From an uncultured Eubacteriales bacterium (GTDB taxonomy: Bacteria; Bacillota; Clostridia; Oscillospirales; CAG-272): a DNA stretch of 12,930 bases. The notes under the pieces are model-generated. The model worked only from the letters and a program-made list of their open reading frames with translations. It searched no databases and was not told the origin of the DNA. Positions 1-5,035 of the stretch are shown one piece after another. Each line of letters starts with the position of its first letter. The first letter of the stretch is position 1. The stretch spans positions 1 to 12,930 of the forward strand of contig CAKRSS010000054.1 in the NCBI GenBank assembly GCA_934401725.1. The letters are read 5' to 3'. The position numbers and the translations under genes were made by a program.

Positions 1-150
1 CCTTGGCGGGGTTCGGGGCAGCGCCCCGAGAGCAATCGGTTCCCGCTCACTATGTCCCGACCGCCATCCCCTTTCCCGAAAGTTTTTGCGGGATCCAAGG
101 GGGCTTTTTTCAAAAAGCCTCCTTGGCGGGGTCTGGGGCTGGCCCCAGAT
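1..150. repeat. Two direct copies of a GC-rich hairpin repeat
   Basis: The stretches 1-30 and 121-150 are near-copies: both begin CCTTGGCGGGGT and continue as a short GGGGC...GCCCC palindrome. In copy 1 the arms are 12-19 and 23-30; in copy 2 they are 132-139 and 142-149. About 90 bases separate the copies and hold no convincing gene. Copy 2 ends seven bases from the trxB stop codon. Short GC-rich hairpin repeats like this are common between genes in gut Clostridia (recollection of the group, not tested here). It may be an interspersed repeat, and may also help stop or stabilise the trxB transcript. The repetition is clear; the function is inferred. Confidence 0.6.
95..126. terminator. Strong hairpin downstream of trxB, possible terminator
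   Basis: Arms 95-109 and 112-126 are complementary over 15 positions with a single G-T wobble (101/120). The stem ends in an A/T run at the tip (TTTTT against AAAAA). It lies 31-62 bases past the trxB stop on the minus strand. It differs from a classical terminator because the U-run is inside the stem rather than after it. It could therefore act as a terminator, an RNA-stability hairpin, or simply be part of the surrounding repeat. Confidence 0.4.
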
Positions 151-156
151 TAATTC

Positions 157-1062
157 TTAATCGTCCAGATACCTGCACGCGGCGAGGGCGGCGATGGTGC
201 CGTCTGCGGCGGCGGTTGTGACCTGGCGGGTGCGCTTGGAGCGGCAGTCACCGGCAACGTAGAAGCCGGGGGTCGCGGTCTGGCAGGTCTCGTCGGTGTC
301 GAAGTAGCCGTACTCGTTGAGCGCGGCGAGTGCGGCGAAGGGCTCGTTTTCAGGCTCGAGCCCGATTGCAACGAAAATTCCGTCGACCATAAGCTCGCGG
401 ACAACGCCGTCGTCAGAACGAATGCGCAGCCCCTCCAGCCTGTCGGAGGCAATCAGCGAGTCAACGGTCTGATTGAATATCGACTCGATGTTCGGCCGGG
501 CGTTCACCTGCTCAATCAGACGCCCCTCGCCCGTGAAACGGTCGAGCTTCTGAATGACAGTCACCTTGCGGCAGACCTCGGAGAGCAGTATCGCCTCCTG
601 AAGCGCCGAGTTGCCGCCGCCGATCAGCGCAACGTCGCGTCCCTTGTAGAACGCACCGTCGCAGACGGCGCAGAAGGATATGCCGTCGCCGAGAAATTCC
701 TCCTCGCTCTCGAGCCCGAGACGACGGTGCTTGCAGCCGACCGCCGCAATGACAGTCCGCCCGATATAGCTGCCGACCTCGCCCGTCACGACAAAGACGC
801 CGTCCTCGTTCTTGGCGACGCCGACTACGGTGTCAAACTCGGTGTCGGCCCCCTGCGCGAGAACCTGTTCGACCATCGCGTCGGCTATCTCGCTGCCGCT
901 CGATGATGCAATGCCGGGGTAGTTTTCAATTTTTGGCGAGAAGGTCATCTGCCCGCCGAACGCGCTGCGCTCGATTATGAGCACGCTCTTTCCGGCGCGC
1001 AGACCGTACAGCGCGGAGGTGAGTCCGGCGGGGCCGCCGCCGATTATGATAATATCGTACAT
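157..1062 (-). CDS. trxB: Thioredoxin-reductase-like flavoprotein, atypical NAD(P)H site
   Basis: This 301-residue protein has the full layout of low-molecular-weight thioredoxin reductases, which pass electrons through FAD to an active-site disulfide and on to a thioredoxin-fold partner. Visible motifs are the N-terminal FAD site GGGPAG (8-13), GGQM...ENYPG (36-50), the redox pair CAVC (131-134), a nucleotide-binding GGGNSA (148-153) and the C-terminal FAD motif with AGDC (270-273). The segment that normally reads HRRxxxR and binds the NADPH 2'-phosphate is here QKLDRFT (171-177), so NADPH preference is doubtful. NADH, ferredoxin or another donor is possible; ferredoxin-dependent flavin thioredoxin reductases (FFTR) of clostridia also lack this motif. 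The start is supported by AAAGGA about 7 bases upstream. It follows nrdD on the same strand after 166 bases, so the redoxin domain fused to NrdD is a plausible partner. The fold is secure; the donor and partner are inferred. Confidence 0.9.
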   Translation of the reverse strand: MYDIIIIGGGPAGLTSALYGLRAGKSVLIIERSAFGGQMTFSPKIENYPGIASSSGSEIADAMVEQVLAQGADTEFDTVVGVAKNEDGVFVVTGEVGSYIGRTVIAAVGCKHRRLGLESEEEFLGDGISFCAVCDGAFYKGRDVALIGGGNSALQEAILLSEVCRKVTVIQKLDRFTGEGRLIEQVNARPNIESIFNQTVDSLIASDRLEGLRIRSDDGVVRELMVDGIFVAIGLEPENEPFAALAALNEYGYFDTDETCQTATPGFYVAGDCRSKRTRQVTTAAADGTIAALAACRYLDD

Positions 1063-1115
1063 TTGAAAATCCTTTCGGTTGTTATTCGCTCGGTTGTAAT
1101 CCGCCGCAGACGCGG

Positions 1116-1193
1116 CAATGGGGCTGTCTAACGCCTGCGCGTCCGACAGCCCCGTTGGCTGTGTCAGTCAGCACCGGGCGCTGACTTTGTTTT
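1116..1193. other. Two hairpins between nrdD and trxB
   Basis: Arms 1116-1128 and 1145-1157 pair over 13 positions with one wobble, and inside them 1131-1134 pairs with 1139-1142. A second, 6-bp stem (1167-1172 with 1180-1185) is followed on the plus strand by TTTGTTTT (1186-1193). Both neighbouring genes are on the minus strand, and read that way the stems are not followed by a U-run. They are better explained as an RNA-processing, partial-termination or stability element in the nrdD-trxB transcript, or as a plus-strand terminator blocking antisense transcription. No convincing trxB-specific promoter was found in the gap. Confidence 0.4.
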
Positions 1194-1228
1194 GCCATGT
1201 AAGTGCGGGAGCGTGAGTCCCCGCCGAC

Positions 1229-3625
1229 TCAGGCCTTGACCGCCTCGTCGATGAATCTCTGGACGGGGCCGGGGCCTGCGTACTTCTCGATGTTCTCGCC
1301 ATCAACCACGACAATCGTGGGCGCCTGGCGCACGCCGAACTGCGTTGCGGCCTCGGGGTTGTCGTCGGCGAGAATCTTCTCGTAGGCGATACCGGCGCGG
1401 TCGAGCTTGGCGGCGGCTATTTTGCAGTTGGGGCAGGTCTTGGTAGCGAACAGAATGACGCGGCGGCCGATGTGGTGGTGCGTGCAGCCGCATCCGCAGG
1501 ATGCCTGCTGCTCCTCGACGGCCTCATTCGCAGTGCGGTCGGAGTGGGTGATCGACGCATCGGGCTTGTATACGCGTCTCTCCTTGTACTCCTGCGCCTT
1601 GCCGCTGTTCCAGTTCTGAACTGGACGGTAGTAGCCGGTTATGCGGCTGTAAACCTCGGCGTCCGAGCCGCACTCGGGGCACTTGAACTGCTCGCCTGCA
1701 AGGTAGCCGTGATTGCGGCAGACCGAGTAGGTCGGCGAGAGCGTGTAGTAGGGCAGACGGTAATTCTCGGCAATCTTGCGCACGAGCGTTGCGGCGGCGC
1801 GCCAGTCAGGCAGCTTCTCGCCGAGGAAGGCGTGGAAGACGGTGCCGGAGGTGTAGAGCGTCTGGAGATTGTCCTGAATGTCGAGCGCCTCGAAAACGTC
1901 CGAGGTGAAGCCAACGGGCAGGTGGGAACTGTTGGTGTAATAGGGAGTTCCGCCGTCCATGGCCGCAGTGATGATGTCGGGATACTTTGCAACATCGTGC
2001 TTTGCAAGACGGTAGGAGGTTGACTCGGCGGGAGTTGCCTCGAGGTTGTAGAGGTCGCCGTACTCCTCCTGGTAGTCGGACAGGCGCTCTCTCATGTGGT
2101 TTAGCACGTTCTTGGTGAACTCCTGCGTCTCGGGGTGCGTCATGTCGGCGCGCAGCCAGTTTGCGTTGAGTCCGGCCTCGTTCATGCCGACAAGACCAAT
2201 GGTCGAGAAGTGGTTGTCGAACTTGCCGAGGTAGCGGCGGGTGTAGGGGTAGAGCCCGGCCTCGAGCAGGCGGGTGATGACCGTCCGCTTGACCTTGAGC
2301 GAGCGGGCGGAGATGTCCATCATGCGGTCAAGTCTGCGGTAGAAGTCGGCCTCGTCCTCGGCAAGGTAGGCAAGACGCGGCATGTTGATGGTCACGACGC
2401 CGATAGAGCCCGTCGACTCGCCCGAGCCGAAGAAGCCACCCGACTTTTTGCGCAGCTCGCGCAGATCAAGACGCAACCGGCAGCACATCGAACGCACGTC
2501 CGACGGCTCCATATCCGAGTTGATGTAGTTTGAGAAATAAGGTGTGCCGTACTTCGCGGTCATCTCGAAGAGCAGCTTGTTGTTCTCGGTCTCCGACCAG
2601 TCGAAGTTGCGTGTGATGGAGTAGGTGGGGATGGGGTACTGGAAGCCGCGGCCGTTGGCGTCGCCCTCGATCATAATCTCGATGAACGCCTTGTTGACCA
2701 TGGCCATCTCGGCCACGCAGTCGCGGTACTTGAAGTCGCACTCTTTGCCGCCGACGATGCAGTTGAGATCGGCGAGGTCGGCGGGAACAGTCCAGTCAAG
2801 AGTGACGTTGGTGAAGGGAGCCTGAGTGCCCCAGCGCGAGGGCGTGTTGACGCCGTAAACGAAGGACTGTATGCACTGCTTGACTTCCTTATAGGTCAGA
2901 TTGTCGACCTTGACGAAGGGCGCGAGGTATGTGTCGAACGAGGAGAAGGCCTGAGCGCCTGCCCATTCGTTCTGCATAATGCCGAGGAAGTTGACCATCT
3001 GGTTGCACAGTGTGGAGAGGTGCGCGGCGGGCGACGAAGAAATCTTGCCGGGAATGCCGCCGAGCCCCTCCTGAATGAGCTGCTTGAGGCTCCAGCCCGC
3101 GCAGTAGCCGGTCAGCATGGAGAGGTCGTGGATATGTATGTCGGCCGAGCGGTGGGCGTTGGCGATTTCGTCGTCATAGACCTCGCTGAGCCAGTAGTTG
3201 GCGGTGATAGCGCCGGAGTTGGAGAGAATGAGTCCGCCGACGGAATAGGTGACGGTGGAATTCTCCTTGACGCGCCAGTCGGCGGCCTTGAGATAGCTGT
3301 CGACGACGTTCTTGTAGTCGAGCACGGTGTTGCTCATGGAACGCAGCTTTTCGCGGTTGCGGCGGTAGAGGATGTAGGCCTTGGCCACGTCGGCGTAGCC
3401 TGCCTGACCGAGCACCTCCTCAACGCTGTCCTGCACGTCCTCGACGGCGATGAGATCCTCCTTCACCTTGGGGGCGAAGTCGGCTGTCACCTTGAGGGCG
3501 AGAAAGTCGATGATATTCTGGGTGTAGGGCTTTTCGATGGCGTCGAAGGCCTTGGTGATGGCGTCGCTGATTTTGGTGATGTTGAAATCAGCTATCTTGC
3601 CGTCTCTTTTTACGACTCTGTACAT
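1229..3625 (-). CDS. nrdD: Class III anaerobic ribonucleotide reductase fused to redoxin
   Basis: This 798-residue glycyl-radical enzyme makes dNTPs from NTPs without oxygen. An ATP-cone allosteric domain fills residues 1-95 (VVKRDGK at 4-10). The catalytic barrel follows, with a cysteine in GYCAGW (C175) and a pair in MCCRLRLD (C381/C382), and the class III signature TGSIGVVTINMPR (405-417). A metal-binding CxxH...CPEC (636-652) precedes the radical glycine in RITGYY (G664). The protein then continues past the usual end: a Cys/His-rich linker with CGCGC (710-714) and HHH (716-718), then a complete thioredoxin-fold domain (about 722-798) with active-site CPNC (731-734) and a cis-proline motif APT (768-770). 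This suggests a redoxin-dependent, not formate-dependent, enzyme. NrdG is encoded 45 bases upstream; GGAGGA 8 bases before the ATG fixes the start. The fused redoxin and nearby trxB point to a dedicated reductant chain (inference). Confidence 0.95.
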   Translation of the reverse strand: MYRVVKRDGKIADFNITKISDAITKAFDAIEKPYTQNIIDFLALKVTADFAPKVKEDLIAVEDVQDSVEEVLGQAGYADVAKAYILYRRNREKLRSMSNTVLDYKNVVDSYLKAADWRVKENSTVTYSVGGLILSNSGAITANYWLSEVYDDEIANAHRSADIHIHDLSMLTGYCAGWSLKQLIQEGLGGIPGKISSSPAAHLSTLCNQMVNFLGIMQNEWAGAQAFSSFDTYLAPFVKVDNLTYKEVKQCIQSFVYGVNTPSRWGTQAPFTNVTLDWTVPADLADLNCIVGGKECDFKYRDCVAEMAMVNKAFIEIMIEGDANGRGFQYPIPTYSITRNFDWSETENNKLLFEMTAKYGTPYFSNYINSDMEPSDVRSMCCRLRLDLRELRKKSGGFFGSGESTGSIGVVTINMPRLAYLAEDEADFYRRLDRMMDISARSLKVKRTVITRLLEAGLYPYTRRYLGKFDNHFSTIGLVGMNEAGLNANWLRADMTHPETQEFTKNVLNHMRERLSDYQEEYGDLYNLEATPAESTSYRLAKHDVAKYPDIITAAMDGGTPYYTNSSHLPVGFTSDVFEALDIQDNLQTLYTSGTVFHAFLGEKLPDWRAAATLVRKIAENYRLPYYTLSPTYSVCRNHGYLAGEQFKCPECGSDAEVYSRITGYYRPVQNWNSGKAQEYKERRVYKPDASITHSDRTANEAVEEQQASCGCGCTHHHIGRRVILFATKTCPNCKIAAAKLDRAGIAYEKILADDNPEAATQFGVRQAPTIVVVDGENIEKYAGPGPVQRFIDEAVKA

Positions 3626-3670
3626 TAGTTTTTCCTCCGATAGGTCATTTATATTGAAATTTTTTATTTT

Positions 3671-4369
3671 TCACATCCCGCGCAGCTCGGCGGTGGGAAT
3701 ATATTTGCGGACTATGTCGAGATAGCGCCGCATGTCGTCGCGGGACACACCCTTGGTGCCGGGGACGATGAGCGCGCCTGAGTCGACGAAATTCTGAAGA
3801 AAATACCGCTCCTCGCCGCGCAGCCAGCGGCCGATGTCCTCCATGTCGGCGTCGGTGTGCAGGCCGCTCACCACCGTCGTGCGGAACTCGTGCTCAACGC
3901 GTCCCTCACGCAGCATCCCGACGCTGCGCTCGATGGCCTCCATGTCGACAGCCTCGCAGCCGACGGTCGCAGGGTACTTCTCACGTGAGTTTTTTATGTC
4001 CATTGCGACGTAGTCGATAAGGCCCTCGTCAATCAGCGAGGCGAGCACGTCAGGACGCGTACCGTTGGTGTCGAGCTTGACCTCGTAGCCGTAGCGACGG
4101 ATGAGGCGGAGCAGCTCGGGCAGCTCGGGTCGCAGCGTCGGCTCGCCGCCGGTGACGGCGACGCCGTCAAGCAGTCCCGCACGCTTTTTCAGAAAAGCTT
4201 CGAGCTCGGCATAGCTTATGTGCTGCGCGCCCTCGAGCCCGGTCACCAGCGGGGCGTTATGACAGAAGGGACACCGGAAATTGCATCCGGCGAGAAACAC
4301 GGTCGCCGCCGTCCTGCCGGGAAAGTCCAGCAGAGTGAGCTTGGCAAGCCCGTTAATTGTCGGCTCCAT
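3671..4369 (-). CDS. nrdG: Anaerobic ribonucleotide reductase activase (radical SAM)
   Basis: NrdG uses a [4Fe-4S] cluster and S-adenosylmethionine to make the glycyl radical on NrdD. From the ATG at 4369 it is 232 residues. The cluster motif CNFRCPFC (C29, C33, C36) and the SAM-contacting GGEP (74-77) are in the expected order and spacing. Opening residues NGLAKLTLLDFPGR and the motif LDTNGT fit the NrdG subfamily that is longer than the E. coli enzyme (about 154 residues). A GTG at 4378 is in frame upstream, but the GGGGAGG ribosome site ends 8 bases before the ATG at 4369 and directly abuts the GTG, so the ATG is preferred. It is the first gene of the nrdG-nrdD(-trxB) unit and has its own promoter and operator-like sites upstream. 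Confidence in the function is high because the partner nrdD is the next gene. Confidence 0.93.
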   Translation of the reverse strand: MEPTINGLAKLTLLDFPGRTAATVFLAGCNFRCPFCHNAPLVTGLEGAQHISYAELEAFLKKRAGLLDGVAVTGGEPTLRPELPELLRLIRRYGYEVKLDTNGTRPDVLASLIDEGLIDYVAMDIKNSREKYPATVGCEAVDMEAIERSVGMLREGRVEHEFRTTVVSGLHTDADMEDIGRWLRGEERYFLQNFVDSGALIVPGTKGVSRDDMRRYLDIVRKYIPTAELRGM

Positions 4370-4404
4370 CCGACACACCTCCCCTCAAAGCGCTCGACAG
4401 TGCC

Positions 4405-4413
4405 ATTATAACA
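4405..4413 (-). promoter_or_regulatory. Extended -10 promoter for nrdG
   Basis: On the minus strand 4413-4405 reads TGTTATAAT, an exact TGnTATAAT extended -10 element. Transcription would begin near 4398, leaving a leader of about 29 bases before the ATG at 4369. No acceptable -35 hexamer occurs at 16-19 bp spacing; at 17 bp the sequence is CAGAAA. This fits a promoter that depends on the extended -10, an activator, or both. Confidence 0.65.
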
Positions 4414-4431
4414 TCAGATAATTTGTTTTTC

Positions 4432-4446
4432 TGTGACAAAGTCACA
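4432..4446. promoter_or_regulatory. 15-bp palindromic operator candidate, CRP/FNR-like
   Basis: TGTGAC-AAA-GTCACA is a perfect inverted repeat centred at 4439, about 41 bp upstream of the predicted nrdG start site. That is the classic position for a class II CRP/FNR-family activator, at a promoter lacking a -35 element. The half-site TGTGA matches that family, but the spacer between TGTGA and TCACA is 5 rather than the usual 6 bases. A different regulator (for example a Rex-type redox sensor) is possible. The palindrome is certain; its role is inferred. Confidence 0.5.
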
Positions 4447-4471
4447 ATGTAGCTTGTTTTCTTGAAATTCG

Positions 4472-4487
4472 ACACAATATATAGATG
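4472..4487. promoter_or_regulatory. NrdR-box-like site 1
   Basis: ACACAATATATAGATG matches the NrdR box consensus acaCwAtATaTwGtgt, as I recall it, at the first 13 of 16 positions. NrdR is the ATP-cone repressor of ribonucleotide reductase genes, and the next gene on the minus strand is nrdG. The site is about 81 bp upstream of the predicted nrdG start, farther than usual for a simple repressor site, so a second upstream promoter may exist. Confidence 0.55.
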
Positions 4488-4511
4488 CGAGGCCTCTTTT
4501 TTGTGCGTTTT

Positions 4512-4527
4512 TGCCTATATCTTGTGG
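4512..4527. promoter_or_regulatory. NrdR-box-like site 2
   Basis: TGCCTATATCTTGTGG matches the recalled NrdR consensus at 11 of 16 positions, including the core CTATAT.TTGTG. It lies 40 bp from site 1 centre to centre, close to four helical turns. Tandem boxes an integral number of turns apart are typical of NrdR targets. The pairing strengthens both calls, although each alone would be modest. Confidence 0.5.
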
Positions 4528-4590
4528 TATATATCCCGAAAACGCCCCACCGGCGGAGGCGCTTTGCAAAAGACTTCATTATTATAATAG

Positions 4591-4760
4591 AAACCACCGC
4601 CGCTGGCGACGCCCGGCGGCGGTCGCAGCGTGACGGCACTGTGACGGCGGCGTGAGGCGGCAGTGCTGCGACCATGATTTGGAAGATGTGCCGTGTGAAG
4701 CTCCGCTGTCTCGGACGAGGGAACGCCCCGCCGGAGGCGGAGCGGGCGGGGAAGGGAGGT
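4591..4760. repeat. GC-rich block dense in inverted repeats, no gene
   Basis: Between the AT-rich nrdG and oppA control regions lies a very GC-rich stretch with several stems: 4596-4603 with 4616-4623 (8 bp); 4621-4629 with 4665-4673 (9 bp, GGTCGCAGC/GCTGCGACC); 4700-4706 with 4737-4743 (7 bp); and 4726-4732 with 4745-4751 (7 bp). GTGACGGC occurs at 4630-4637 and 4641-4648. The segment 4722-4743 resembles 4541-4562 (both begin AACGCCCC and continue in CCGG/GGAGG-rich sequence). A TATAAT (4583-4588) precedes the block on the plus strand, but no -35 element or terminator accompanies it. No open frame here has a credible start or composition. It may be a structured RNA, an interspersed repeat or barrier DNA. 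Confidence 0.4.
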
Positions 4761-4807
4761 AGCGTGACGCGTTTTGACCGATTTTTGAGGCTGAGTTATT
4801 GACTAAA

Positions 4808-4867
4808 TATCCAAAAATGAAGGCTCGAAACGCAAAAACATCATTTTTTTCAGCGATATTTTGGATA
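4808..4867. repeat. AT-rich nested inverted repeats upstream of oppA
   Basis: TATCCAAAA (4808-4816) pairs with TTTTGGATA (4859-4867), and within it AAAAATGA (4813-4820) pairs with TCATTTTT (4841-4848), so the two stems overlap and exclude one another. The region ends 27 bases before the oppA -35 element. It could bind a regulator or stop weak transcription coming from the left. No known operator motif was recognised. Confidence 0.35.
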
Positions 4868-4893
4868 AAAATGTTTTGAAACTGAAAATGGTA

Positions 4894-4922
4894 TTGACAA
4901 CGGGCAGACATTTTGATATAAT
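4894..4922 (+). promoter_or_regulatory. Consensus sigma-A promoter for the opp operon
   Basis: TTGACA (4894-4899), a 17-base spacer, then TATAAT (4917-4922): both hexamers and the spacing match the housekeeping consensus exactly. Transcription should begin near 4929, giving a leader of about 107 bases before oppA. The leader holds a GC-rich stretch with a weak stem (4954-4958 with 4971-4975), then an A/T-rich tract and the ribosome site AAGGAG (5021-5026), 9 bases before the ATG. Confidence 0.88.
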
Positions 4923-5035
4923 TATCGAAACATAAGGTGTTTGTCCGGTGACGGCGGATGGATGGTGACGTCCGCGGCGGCGGCGCCCTGTGTTAATCCA
5001 GGAAAACAAAATTTTTTAATAAGGAGACAAAAATC

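Noticed and set aside
1167..1193. Plus-strand intrinsic terminator (6-bp stem then TTTGTTTT)
   Set aside because: No plus-strand gene ends here and the stem is short. It is recorded only as one of two hairpins between nrdD and trxB.
3020..3628. 202-codon plus-strand frame over the nrdD 5' end
   Set aside because: Opposes the ATP-cone and catalytic domain of nrdD; Val/Gly-rich shadow.
4370..4378. GTG start extending NrdG by three residues
   Set aside because: The GGGGAGG ribosome site directly abuts this GTG, leaving no spacing, but is ideally placed for the ATG at 4369.
4583..4588. TATAAT as a promoter for a small RNA in the GC-rich block
   Set aside because: No -35 hexamer at proper spacing and no terminator downstream; one hexamer in an AT-rich patch is weak evidence.
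4442..5009. Minus-strand open frames in the divergent control region
   Set aside because: Arg/Ala/Pro-rich or AT-derived composition, overlapping promoter and hairpin sequence, no recognisable domain.
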